Origin: Aphelenchoides besseyi | Lineage: Eukaryota > Nematoda > Chromadorea > Rhabditida > Aphelenchoididae | Direction: 5' to 3' | Assembly: GCA_024699855.1 (NCBI GenBank) | Contig: JAMPIQ010000002.1 | Coordinates: forward strand, 7,254,001 to 7,318,000 | Length of the DNA stretch: 64,000 nucleotides | Shown: positions 1 to 10,600 of the stretch, one piece after another | Layout of the letters: every line of letters begins with the position of its first letter | Position numbering within the stretch: the first letter of the stretch is position 1 | Translations under genes and position numbers: made by a program | The notes under the pieces: generated by a model | What the model saw: only the letters and a program-made list of their open reading frames with translations | The model's database searches: none | What the model was told of the DNA's origin: nothing

Positions 1-6
1 TTTCAG

Positions 7-1413
7 ATTCATCAACTGGAGTGCATGCTTCGTTACGAACGTTGTGCAGGTAATCGTCAAACTTATTCGCTCAAGAACTATTAGCTATAACTTTATCGTA
101 TTTGGTATATAAGGTCGTTTAGTTGCCCAATGTGAAGCCATCCAACAAATGAAGAACTTCCCAGTTCAACAAGCACACGATGTTTTATTGGAGGCCGTCG
201 AAAATAGTCAATTCTTTTATCGAGTTCGCAATCGTGCAGCACTTTGCTTGACTGAAATCTGCAATCGACTTCCCGACGGTCTTTTGCCACAAACTGCTCC
301 GCTTTTAACGTACTTTCAACGAAATTATTGCTCGAAAAGCGATCCAACAATGCCATTGCAACTGAATTTTGTTGCAGCCCCATCACAATTGCAATCCTAT
401 TATTATATGCAGGTAATCGAAAATATTGTACGAAGATCGATCGATATTGTTGTAGGTGTTGCCGTTAGCCATTAGTCGAGTTCGCCGAAATGGAAAATGT
501 CCGACCGAAGTGGTTGACTTTCTATTGGGTTTGCTGAAATTCAACGACAACTCGATAAATCGCTATTCGGACGATCATTATCGGGCATGTTTAATAAGTG
601 CAATTGCTTCAACGTTGACATTCGCTGATCCTTCACTCAAAGATCCTTCGCGGCCGGACATTTTGCCGCAACAAATCGATGAGATTATTTGCGAAGTAGT
701 CAAAGTTTTGAACAAAGATCAACTACAACCGAGTTATTGTCGAATTGTTGCGAGTTCATGTGTAAACGTTCTGTTTATGGTAAGTCTTTGATTTTTTGGT
801 TTTATGATATTGGATTTTAGTTGCAACATTACAACTACTTGCCTCTTGATCCGGCAGTTTTCTGGGCCTTTGCTCAATCAGAAAGTGCTTTTAGTGAGGT
901 ATGAGTGATCAAAAACAATTTCGAAGTTATTTCCAGTTGCGTATAAGTGCTCTGAATTGCTTGGCATCGTTAGTAGGCAATACGCATAATGTTGGACTCA
1001 CGGATACAGTGATTCGTATGCTTGAAATGCTTGTGAACGATCCGAATCCACACATTCGCTATTCAATTGGCAATACTCTGGTAGAGAAACCTCCATTCAA
1101 ATATTCTGACGAGTAAATTTAAATGTTTTTGTTTCGACTTTTTAACGATGTTTTAGCATCACTGAAAGTTTATCCTACGCGTCGAACACGAAGAGACTGG
1201 CCGATTTGATGTACTCAATAATTACGGATCTATCGCTGGTTAGTGTCCCAATTTGCCCAAACAACCAGATGGTACGTGCTTTAGGAGCCACGAATTCGAA
1301 CTTACGCAGTGGACATCTTTTACGTTCTGTATTCCTCTGACTGTCCGCTTATGTTCTTACCCGATGAAGAACGCGAACGAATCGAACGAGAAAACAACAA
1401 TATGCTAAGATAA
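7..1413 (+). CDS. TAF2: TFIID subunit TAF2, C-terminal part (5' end outside window)
   Basis: Transcription initiation factor TFIID subunit 2, which helps TFIID bind core promoters in the nucleus. Only the 3' part is present. Exons read as 7-49, 123-412, 456-779, 821-898, 937-1112, 1157-1238 and 1285-1413, giving 373 in-frame residues ending ENNNMLR. The all-helical, HEAT-like C-terminal region is recognisable: LRYERCA followed by a helix ending QQAHDVL, then LPLAISRVRRNGKCP, then RYSDDHYRACLI, a segment typical of TAF2. Introns are 40-73 nt with GT-AG ends. The gene starts upstream of the window, so no start can be chosen. It is convergent with SDHAF4. Identity is fairly sure; the last intron (1239-1284) has alternative GT sites and is the least certain boundary. 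Confidence 0.85.
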
Positions 1414-1535
1414 TCGTTATTTCAGAAATTCGGAATTCTATTGTTTTGCTGTTATTTGTTACAATAAGATTATTTATTTCACTATGCATTTACTCTACGA
1501 GCGACTAATTCAAAAGAAATAAGTCGAGATTACAA

Positions 1536-1897
1536 TCAGAAATCGGATACACGACCTTTTCTTTCCCAATCATTGTAACGAGTTGGTTCGGGACCCTAAA
1601 TTGATGTCTTAGATTACGGTTTTGAATCCGCAAAACGCATTCGAATAATCACGTTACCGTTGGACCTCCAATTTCTCCGGTTTCTGGATTGACAATACGT
1701 CGTTTTGCACGTTCATCGTGTTGATCGTCGTTCTTTCGATCATCAGCCGTTTCTTCCAAACGTCCAACGGGCGTACGTTCAATTTTCTTCGGTAGAATTT
1801 GATCGTTTTTACCGCCAGATGTCGATGCAAACCATCGAACGGTGAAGAAGCTCTGTTGTTTGCCAACCAACGCACGGCTAACGGTTGAGAATAACAT
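1536..1897 (-). CDS. SDHAF4: Succinate dehydrogenase assembly factor 4
   Basis: Mitochondrial chaperone that binds flavinylated SDHA and protects it until complex II is assembled. Two exons, 1897-1658 and 1595-1536, give about 99 residues. The N-terminus looks like a mitochondrial presequence (basic and hydroxylated, few acids). The family signature follows: NPETGEIGGP, then across the intron GPEPTRYNDWERKGRVSDF at the extreme C-terminus, the usual place for this motif. The ATG sits 5 nt after a CATTTAG acceptor (1903-1904), with AATAAA of the upstream gene about 95 nt before it. This suggests a downstream operon gene that is trans-spliced. It is third in a minus-strand series after NDUFS4 and the SS18-like gene. 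It ends in TGA. Confidence 0.92.
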
Positions 1898-1997
1898 TAG
1901 CCCTAAATGAGCTATCTGATCGAAAAGCTTCTAGTGATAGTCAAATAAAAGTTGGTAATTGGCATGGCAACTATTGAATATCATCAATAGATCACAA

Positions 1998-2003
1998 TTT
2001 ATT
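1998..2003 (-). promoter_or_regulatory. Polyadenylation signal AATAAA of the SS18-like gene
   Basis: AATAAA on the minus strand, about 150 nt after the SS18-like stop and about 95 nt before the splice acceptor ahead of SDHAF4. Cleavage signal followed by an acceptor is the arrangement expected between operon genes resolved by trans-splicing. Confidence 0.5.
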
Positions 2004-2154
2004 GAAGTCATTTATCAATATTGAAATATTGTTTTGTACAATGGAAATGGCAAGTGAACGGCGAGAAAATGATTTTCAACAAAGATCGAAAATACGAAGA
2101 TTTTAGTTTGAGTATCAGACAGAATTGCGATCAATAGATTGAATTTACGGTTGC

Positions 2155-2755
2155 GGTGCCTGCACAGGTTGATGCAGGTTATTCGGTGGTACTCCATTTG
2201 AGTATTGATATTGTGAAGTTGGTGGTCCGTGAGGCACTAAAATTTTGTGTCTAACAAACAGTCTTCAATCATTCTCCTACTCTGCTGCGGATGCATTGGT
2301 GCTCCTTGAGTTGAGTATTGATGTGGATTCATAGGCAACGATGCCGAATACGGTTGTTGTGGTGTTTGGAATTGATGTTGAGTGGCAGGATGTGGCGGAG
2401 CTTGTTGAAGAGGTACTTGTTGAGGAGCAGCTGTTGTCACTGTTGGTGCTGATGTTGAAACATTTGGATCGAGCATTGAAGCGCGTATGTTCTGAAACTG
2501 GAAGTCAGTAAACTCTCATCGTAAAATGTACTATACCTGAATTTGTTGCACATAGAGAGGATCGACTAGATTGCCCAAGAAGAGCAGATTTTTATGCAAC
2601 AGTTCGTGGTATCGCATTGCATCCGCCGGTCTGCCGAGACGTTGATATTCGGCGATTGTTTCGATAAGTTGGCCGTTTTCGATCAACATTTTTTGGATGC
2701 TCGTTTGTTGCTCCGAAGCTCCGCGTTGTGTATCAGGTATAAGTGATGCAGACAT
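2155..2755 (-). CDS. SS18: SS18/SSXT-like transcriptional coactivator
   Basis: Member of the SS18 (SYT) family, a BAF/SWI-SNF chromatin-remodelling subunit. Exons 2755-2537, 2491-2274 (approximate end) and about 2230-2155. Residues 1-73 form the conserved SNH helical domain (IQKMLIENGQLIETIAEYQ, then YHELLHKNLLFLGNLVDP, aligning with the SS18 core). The rest is low-complexity Pro/Gln-rich sequence with NPHQY and SQYQY, like the QPGY transactivation tail. The start follows an acceptor TTTTAG by 11 nt, which fixes the ATG and suggests trans-splicing. Upstream NDUFS4 ends 185 nt earlier. The protein is much shorter than human SS18 (about 180 versus about 400 residues). The last intron was placed to keep the frame open and is inferred. 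Confidence 0.85.
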
Positions 2756-2765
2756 TTGACTGAGC

Positions 2766-2768
2766 ACT
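2766..2768 (-). promoter_or_regulatory. Putative trans-splice acceptor before SS18-like ATG
   Basis: The minus strand reads TTTCCTTTTAG and then 11 nt to the ATG at 2755. No upstream exon in the right phase is needed for the SS18 protein, so the acceptor most simply receives a spliced leader. An AATAAA lies at 2870-2875, between the NDUFS4 stop and this acceptor. Confidence 0.5.
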
Positions 2769-2940
2769 AAAAGGAAATCAAAGTGGACGTTACAAGAAGC
2801 AAGTAAATAGATCAACTGACTGTCAACATTATTTGATATAAATCGTTTATAAAGGTTTGTATTCGAAGTTTTATTTCGGTTTTTATACATCGACACGGGA
2901 TATACGATCTCTCCTACGCACAAAAACATCCTAATTTCTT

Positions 2941-3581
2941 TTACTTTGTACCGACTCGCGTACGTTTGTTCCAATGGAAATTCGAACCGTAGTTTTTGGG
3001 TTTAATTTGACGTTCGGCAGGTGTCTCAACGTAATACGGCCACTGAGCTTTCTTGCAGAATTCGACTGCATCTTCGGCTCTGGCAAAATCCAAATTCATT
3101 GAGATGTTACTGAGTGGATCTCCGCTAAAAGGAATTCTGATTTAGGCTACTTTTCGACTACAAACCTCGACGTCCATCCGATCAGCGGATTTTCCCAACG
3201 CTCACGTACATCTACTTCAATCTTCCAAACGTTCGTATTGTTCCATCCGCTTTGTTCGGCATTTCGAGCCGGACGGTAGATGCGAACTCGACGTTCTTCG
3301 CGATGTTCTGACGGAACACCGGAAATCTCTCCCACGGCTTCGGCATTTGTCGGACTTTCAATCGGCTGATTTTCTTGTACTTCACCCAAATATTCTTCTA
3401 GCTCTTTGCGTTTCGTATCGTTGTGATGAACAGTCGGTTGGGTGGGTTGCGAGATGCCGACCGTTGCAAAGCCCGTCTTTTCGTCGTCTAAAGTGTTCGA
3501 AAAGGAACGCAATTGTGCACGTTGATGGTCTAGGAGCGCCCGAATCGTTGGAATGGCGCGACTGTAGCGCATCAACGACAT
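2941..3581 (-). CDS. NDUFS4: NADH dehydrogenase (ubiquinone) Fe-S protein 4, complex I
   Basis: Accessory 18-kDa subunit of mitochondrial complex I, at the interface of the N and Q modules. Exons 3581-3166 and 3124-2941 give 199 residues. Residues 1-30 are an arginine-rich presequence ([20 protein letters not shown]). The ETC_C1_NDUFS4 core follows: [44 protein letters not shown], and the C-terminal [15 protein letters not shown] seen in all homologues. The region at residues 30-90 is an acidic insertion not typical of the human protein. The ATG lies 10 nt after a TTATAG acceptor-like site. It is first in a minus-strand series (NDUFS4, SS18-like, SDHAF4) and diverges from the small-HSP-like gene. 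Confidence 0.93.
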
Positions 3582-4100
3582 GCTCTCGTCTATAATACAA
3601 GAGTTCCAACTGGTAATCGTTGAAAAATACAAGTATGCCGTGGCATGGTCTTCAAGTGACCGATGAATTAAAATCTGACCGAATTGTCAAAATCGTTTAT
3701 TCACGAACACAAAAACACGAACATGTCCATTAACTGTATTCTCGATGTTCTTAATATGGTTATTGAACACAATTCTATTTTGTTACTTTGTTGGCCGAAC
3801 AAGTTTCCGTCAATCAAAACAGCTGCTCGTTTTTGTTCAATCATTTCAGTTGTTTCAGGAAACCCGAAAGCTAACAACTGTTAGTTCAAACCCGTAAAAA
3901 CTCCTTAGAGGTGTTGATTTCCATTGTTTGTAGCTGCTTTTTGTTTTGCTGCGAACCCACGACGTTTGAACTGCTCTGCGAAAGGCACGTGTCACAAACG
4001 AAAATACGTTCAGTTTACGTGCTCGCTGATCATTTGATCTTCTAGCAAATTTCGGCACTTTCACAATTTAATAGCCAAGAGAAAGTTTCAATTTTTAAAA
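3582..4100. other. Divergent intergenic region, no gene seen
   Basis: About 520 bp between the starts of NDUFS4 (-) and the small-HSP-like gene (+). Short ORFs here have no recognisable features. It probably holds both promoters; I see no clear TATA box or heat-shock element array. Confidence 0.5.
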
Positions 4101-4909
4101 ATGAGCAGTCGTGTTCTGAACAGGTACGGTCGGAGCCACACAACCGTCAATTATGCCGCTACAACCACCCCATCTAGCGGTCTATACTCCAGCTATGCAT
4201 TGAATGGTGTTTCTCAAGCCAAACCATACAATCGCTCGAGTTTTCCGTATCGTCGTTCCTGGACGGGATTCAACTCTGTTGTCGCTATACATCCAAGCCA
4301 ACTGAAACGTCGACGAGAACGTCGCTCATTTCTGGACGATATACCAGAATATGTAAAACCGATGGAGCCACCGCCGCGTGTACGCCGAGCTTCTAGCACA
4401 ACGTGGGAAACACCGAAGTAGGAAAACGGAGAATTGTATTTATAGAAACTGGAATTTTAGAGGTGGAGATAAGACGTTTGCGAATGTTATCGACACACCA
4501 GAACGCTTCAAAGCCAAAATTGACCTGGGACTTTTCGAGTTCTTCGAACGCGACGAGATCGACGTAAGTGTTGAGAAGTTGAGAAGAGTGGAGAGTTTTA
4601 GGTAAATCTCTATGGCTATGACATACAAATTTACGCGTGCAAAGATAACCCACGAGATCCAAATCGTCCCGCCCGTGTTTTGAATCGGCAATACCGTTTG
4701 CCTGATGATGTGGATCTTAACAGCGTGAAATTGGCACGTCACGAGACGAAAAGCGAAGTTGGAGTGGATGCTTTGAAGGTAACCCCTTGAACAAAAATAT
4801 CAGACCAACAAGTGTTTAGATACCCAAGGACTATGGGAAACCAATAACTTTCCGCATTACAGATGTTACTCGCGTCGGAAAGAAAACTGAAGAGGTTCAT
4901 GGTCTTTAG
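4101..4909 (+). CDS. Small heat-shock-like protein with divergent alpha-crystallin domain
   Basis: Four exons (4101-4417, 4461-4563, 4602-4778, 4820-4909) give 228 residues. Residues about 1-105 are Ser/Arg/Tyr-rich and look disordered (RRSWTGFNSVVAIHPSQLK, then a PPPRVRR stretch). Residues about 110-195 resemble an alpha-crystallin domain: a strand RFKAKIDLGLFEFFERDEI, then VNLYGYDIQIYA, a loop, and the hallmark VLNRQYRLPDDVDLNSVKL (the sHSP 'R-x-Y-x-LP-x-xVD' segment). The C-terminus IPKDYGKPITF could serve as the I-x-I/V-type tail. Such proteins act as ATP-independent chaperones, but the loop before RQYRLP is long and the domain is diverged. Family call moderate, coding call strong. Confidence 0.7.
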
Positions 4910-5075
4910 CCCACAAATTCGCCAACTTTCATAACCTCGACATCTGTTAAACTAATTTCTAATGTCAATGTGTTAATCGCAAATTTACAATAAACCAGAA
5001 TTGAAATTTATCTTTTTAAAACAAGAAACTAACGTTGCCGGTGAATCGGACATCACAACTAACGCATCAAAAGTC

Positions 5076-5426
5076 CTATTCTTCGCGGAAAAGATCCTCG
5101 ACACCAAATTGGGCGACTCCCTCCTCGAATGGCAAATTGATGACCTAAAACGGCAAAATCGAAAATCATTGAATCGAACATACATTCATGAGATAGCGCA
5201 TCTCGTCCTTCGATGCCCATTTCTTCTTCTTAGCTGCTTCCTCTTTGGCTGCCACCTCTTTTTCGTGTTGCCAATCACGAATATCCGCGTGGTATTCTTT
5301 GATTTGTCGAAGCCGATAGGCACCCCAAACGATTCCCAGACCGAGAGCTGTCCAACGGCTGAAGCGAATCAACGGTGACACGTTGATGGGTTCGGGCAGA
5401 ACAACGGCGTTTGGGTGACGAGACAT
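5076..5426 (-). CDS. ATP5ME: ATP synthase subunit e, mitochondrial
   Basis: Small membrane subunit of F1Fo ATP synthase, needed for dimerisation and cristae shape. Exons 5426-5184 and 5144-5076 give 103 residues. VSPLIRFSRWTALGLGIVWG contains the family's N-terminal segment and the transmembrane helix with its G-x-x-x-G-like face (GLGIVWGAYR). A charged coiled tail follows (KEVAAKEEAAKKKK). The second exon, reached by a 39-nt intron, adds VINLPFEEGVAQFGVEDLFR, making the protein longer than the roughly 70-residue human subunit. The start lies downstream of a TTCTAG acceptor-like site. It diverges from COQ6 on the plus strand. Confidence 0.85.
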
Positions 5427-5758
5427 TTTGAATCCCGAACTAGAAGCCAATTTGAATGAAAAAATCAAACCACGGAAGTGAAGAACAACCGAAATCGTTC
5501 GAAGATTTCTATACTTCCCGAATAAACAACTTCGAAAAGAAACAATCGAATTCAACGTTGAATAAGATAAATACAGAAAGTTAAACGTAATTTTTTGTTG
5601 AATATCAAACGACAGGCAGCGAGGAGGATGGTCGAAGCCGCAGCAAAAGCGACCGGAAATTGGCGAAATGATTTCGCCAACGACCGCGAATTCAAACGCG
5701 AATTTCGTTGAAAACATTCAGACATAACCTTGGACGGCGATTCGGATTCTTGTTTGCG
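5427..5758. other. Divergent intergenic region between subunit e and COQ6
   Basis: About 330 bp with no recognised gene. A possible in-frame upstream ATG of COQ6 lies at 5708, so the 5' leader of COQ6 may occupy part of it. Confidence 0.5.
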
Positions 5759-7509
5759 ATGAAGGCAACGAAAGCAGCCACGTCTTCATTGCGACAATCG
5801 CGCAGATTTGCGAGTTCGCTTGGTCGACAGCTCTACGATGTTGCGATCGTTGGTGGTGGTCCAGTGGGCAATTCAATGGCCTGTGCGTTAGGTAAATGGA
5901 TTCGTTGTTTCGAGTTGACATCTACATCAATTTAGGACATAACAAATGGTTAAAAGACAAACGAGTCGTGATCTTAGAGTCCGCCAAACCCCAACGCTTG
6001 GGAAGTCCGCCGTTGAAGTACAGCAATCGAGTGTTCGCCTGCAGTCCAGCGTCCATTCAAATGTTCAAAGGTACATTTTGGATCTTTTTCGTGAAAATGT
6101 TCGTTTAGATTTGGGCATTTGGCAGACACTTTTAAACTACAGGGTGAAAGAAGTCGAAGGTCTTTACGTATGTTTTCTTATTCTCGTTATTTTGCATTAA
6201 ACATCAAGGATTTTAGGTTTTGGACGCGTGTTCGCGATCGAAAGTTCAATTTGAGCCGTACTTTGGAGCCAATTCGGTTAGTCATCTAATCGAAGATGAA
6301 GCAATAACAAAGGCACTACATGGACGTATTATCGATCACTGCAAAAATGTGGAAATTCGCGCTGGAGTGAAAGTCGATGAGTGTCGGTGAGTTTACAATT
6401 AACTTGAAGGAATGAACTTTTGATTTCCAGTCTTCCGTCATCGTTGGCCGAAACTGCTCAACTCAAATTGAGTGATGGGTCTGAAATCGATGCCCTGCTC
6501 GTGGTTGGTATTCAAATTTGACCATTATTTCCACTAGATTACAGGTCGGTGCCGACGGAGCTCGAAGTGGAATTCGACGTCAAATGAATGTCACATCAAC
6601 CAACTGGGATTATGGACAAATGGCTATTGTGTGTACATTAAGCGTTGACTCTCCCGGCAAAAACTCGATTGCATGGCAACGATTTACACCACTGGGTCCC
6701 ATTGCTCTGTTGCCATTGACCGATCAGCTTTCTTCGTTAGTTTGGACATCAGCAACTCAGGACGCAAAGCGTTTATTAGCACTTCCAGCCGATCAATTTG
6801 TTGATGAGCTCAATCATTATCTTGTAAGCTTAAAGGCTGGAGTACAAATCAAGTTTCTTTATTTAGTTTACGAATGCCGCTCAAAACCCGACCACTAATC
6901 AAGCACTTGGATTCATGGATCAATGTGCAAGAGCATTGCGATTTACGGAAAAACCAAATGATCTCAAACAACCGCCAACGGTTTTAAAATTACACGAGGA
7001 TTCACGAGCTGCTTTCCCGTTGGCTTTTAATCACGCTAAAACATACGTCAAAACTCGTACAGCTTTGATTGGGTAGGTGGATATACAATGTAACGAAACG
7101 ATAGTTTTCAGCGATTCTGCTCATCGAATTCATCCACTTGCTGGTCAGGGCGTTAACTTAGGTTGGTCGGACGTCCGGATCTTGACGGCGAGTTTGGAGA
7201 ACGCGTGCAAAGAAGGCGGTGATTTGGGCAAGTGACCATTTCCAAACGTTTTTACATTTCGTTAGGTTCTTTAACGTACTTACGAGAATACGATAGTGCA
7301 AGTCAGAAGCACAATATTCCGATTATGGTCACCGTTGATTGGTTGAATCGCTTGTATCGAACATCCTTTGGTCCGTTGGTGTTTTTGCGTTCTATCGGTT
7401 TACACGCAGTTGACAAGATTGTTCCGCTGAAAGTGAGTTTCTTGTTTTTTACAGTTGGTGTTGATCAAGCTGCTTACAGGACTTTATCGTTTCTCGGGCT
7501 TCACATTAA
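5759..7509 (+). CDS. COQ6: Ubiquinone biosynthesis monooxygenase COQ6
   Basis: FAD-dependent monooxygenase of ubiquinone synthesis (C5 ring hydroxylation) in the mitochondrial matrix. Ten exons: 5759-5891, 5936-6070, 6109-6167, 6217-6386, 6431-6503, 6545-6823, 6867-7072, 7112-7227, 7266-7432 and 7480-7509; 455 residues against 468 in human. An Arg/Ser-rich presequence is followed by the dinucleotide fold [19 protein letters not shown], the DG motif [11 protein letters not shown] and the second FAD motif [19 protein letters not shown]. All three flavoprotein motifs are intact. The intron at 7228-7265 starts with GC (GGCAAGT) instead of GT; only this choice keeps the COQ6 frame. ATG 5759 is preferred; ATG 5708 would add 17 residues. 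First gene of a plus-strand series with TTC17 and P5C reductase. Confidence 0.93.
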
Positions 7510-7552
7510 GCAGAATAATTGTTAAATCAATTGTTGAAAATGTTAGGAAAAG

Positions 7553-7558
7553 AATAAA
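7553..7558 (+). promoter_or_regulatory. Polyadenylation signal AATAAA of COQ6
   Basis: AATAAA 44 nt after the COQ6 stop. An acceptor-like ATTCTTAG ends at 7650, about 90 nt further on and 49 nt before the TTC17 ATG. This is the layout expected at an operon junction. Confidence 0.5.
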
Positions 7559-7699
7559 TATTCTACGAAACGATTATTGAGCAATTCATGAGGTCGCTTC
7601 TCCAACTTATACTTTTTATTAAAGGGTAATTTCGATAAACGTATTCTTAGATCTCCAGTTCACTTCACTAAAATTTATGCTTCGGTCTCTAATCAAACA

Positions 7700-10600
7700 A
7701 TGAAACGTGTGTTTGTTTTGTTATTCGTAGTCTTCAATTCGATTACTCTGCTGGTTTCGGAATCTCAAACCACCACAACTGATGATGTTGTGACAAATGG
7801 AAATCGTTTTGGCGAATCGCAAAGTCTACGACAACCGCATTCATTGGACGATTTACTGCAACGTGAAGAATGGAGAGACGAACTTGTCACACTTAGTCTA
7901 TCAAGAATCGCTCCTGAGGTTCAAATTGCTTTTACAGTCATGAATTTGCAGTTGGTTTTAGACTGATACTTCGAAAAAGAAATCGAATTCTGAAGGCGAC
8001 CAATCTAAGGATATGTGCGATGTTTACGACAAGTTAGTTGTCAGCACTATAGTTGTACTCTTTATATTTTAGTTATGACACTTCAACTTTGGCTGAACTT
8101 TTTCTTCCGATTCAAACGGCATTTACCAATATTTATATGGAGCCAATTGAGCCACTAAACAACGAAGATTTGGAATTGCTAAATCATGTTGCTGAGCGGG
8201 ACGATCTCGATTTGGCCGAATTCCATGGTCCCTATTGTTCGGTTTATAAAGTTGATGGTCTGAGGAAAGAAGATTTGAAGGTATAAAATGAATTGATCTC
8301 AACACTCCTTTTGTATTTCAGATTGCAGACTCGGCAACATTCCGTCATCGACCACGAATTTCATCGACAATTAATTTGAGTATATTGCGGCAATTCGTAT
8401 CATGGGGATTGCTGGTTGGTCATGAACCAGAAAGAATACTACGATTAGCGGCACTTTATTGGTGGATTGAAGGTTCAGCGGCCGAATCAATTCACTGTCT
8501 CCAACGACTTGTGGTTTTGACTGAAGATCATGAACAGCGAAGGTAAAGTCGCGAATAAATCCCGGTCCATCTCGTATTAAGCCTTACAGAAATGCTCGCT
8601 TTATGATTGGTCAAACATTTGCACTTTGCGAACTTTTTGATTTGGCCATTCCAGCATTAGAAGTTACGGCTTACGACAAACCATTACTTTGGGGACCTCA
8701 TTTTGTTCTTGCTGGTGTTCGAGCTTATACCGGCGACTACGATGGAGCATTGCAGGATTACAAGAGATACGTGCAATTATACAAAATGCCATCGGATGGA
8801 CACAGATTGATGGCAATCAAGTATTGTAAATGTAAAAAGCGTGAACTCAATCGTCTGAAGGACGAACAGGAAAAGTTGGAAAAAGAGTTGTCCGAGTTGA
8901 ATGAGTTCAACGATGCGTAAGTTTTTTGAATTAACTAATCTAATAAAAATTGTAGAATGGAACGTAAACTTCAACTACAATTGCTAATCCAACAGAAATC
9001 ATCGCGTGAACGCGAAGTGATCAATGGTTTTCTAACTTACAATTTTTTGAAGCACGGATCGGTTCCTGGGATTCGCTGTTCCGGCATAAAGACCGAGAAG
9101 AATCGCGAAAAACTATCATGTAAGATTTCCAATCCAATCGAATTTGTGAAGGCGGGTCTTCGTGTGCACAATGAATTTCAAGAGAGTTTGGGTGTAAGTG
9201 TTGTTGTTGCTTGAAGGTTACGTTTTTGCTTAGGATTTGAGTGAGCATCAAGACTTGATGAAAAACTATGAAACTCATCGTGAATCCCAAGAGTCAGAAT
9301 ATGCGTTGGAAATGGAACCGTTTCTCGAGAATCTCAAACCGTATGTGGGATTGCGAATGGATGGACCGGTGAACGCCGTTCGATACCCGAAGTTAAAAGA
9401 TTTTGATTTGTCAGCAAAACGTAACATCGACAAATTGTGTTCTTCACGTTCATCGTCCACAATTTCACGTAATTCAACAACAATTTTTATCGACTTGAAC
9501 TCTCGCGGTTATCCAGTTGGCGATTTGTTGAACAAGTATCTTGGTTTGACTCCGCTTGACGTTCATCCATTACCTTGGGATATGCCTTTTTGCAAACCGT
9601 GGAGTATAGAGGATGAAAAGTCAAAATTATGGGCAATGGTATAAGCACTGAAAAGCTTCTAGTAATCGTTTATTTCAGTTGAAATCGCCGCACACAATTT
9701 TGAAATCTCCAGGATTGTATATGCCAGAATTAGATCTTATTCCGGTACTATCATCATTTATGCAACATCCAAATCGTCGAGATTTTTTGTTGGCCGATTT
9801 TGGACAACGAGTACGCTCTCTAATGAAATACGTAAGTTAGTTATCAACTAAGGAGTACATTGATCTTTTAGGAAATAGGTCCACGATGGCTGTTGGTTGA
9901 ATTAGCTGCGATGTTTTGGCGAGCTTCTGGAATGTTCAACGAGGCTTTGGCGTGCATCGCCGAAAATTTGTACGGCGCAGAGCCGATTCACACAGCCAAC
10001 ATTGACATCTCGTTGTTCCAGTTGGTTCGTATGCTTATTCGTGCACGATCAGTGGAAGGAACGGCGAGTGATGTGGCGTTACTGATGAAAATTGCAATTT
10101 TGAATCTGCACGTTTCCGATCCCGCTGTCTTGTGTTTGGCAGCTTTGACAGCACCAACAACCGAACAGAGTTTATTTTACTTATGGCAAGCCTACGAAAT
10201 CGATGACGAGTATGCACCGGCAGTTTTAAAACTGGAAGAACACTACTGTAAAAGAAAAGTGGTGAGCGTTTGTGTAAAACACTTTACAGATTTGTGTTTA
10301 GACTTTTGGTCGTCCAATACAAGATCTCTATCAACCGATCTGTTGTTGGCAGACGGAACACGATGTCTACTGTTTCAAGCGACCGGATTTGGAAGGATCG
10401 TGTTTTAAAATTGAAACAAAGATTGTTGACGATAAGGTCGAGCATGTGTTCAAGAGTTTCCGTTGCAGTGGAACTTATGTTGTGAGTCATAATCAAACTT
10501 AAATACAAATTATGTTGATAGGCAAAGTCGTATGTACCGCCTCCAATTGCACTGTTTGCTATTGGCTTCATGCGCCCGGCACTGCAGATACGAGACCAAC

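Noticed and set aside
1239..1284. A 14-nt intron near the end of TAF2 (GT at 1272)
   Set aside because: Too short to be spliced. A 46-nt intron from 1239 keeps the frame and the TAF2 match.
5001..5378. 125-codon plus-strand ORF opposite ATP synthase subunit e
   Set aside because: It is antisense to both exons of the subunit e gene, whose protein is recognisable.
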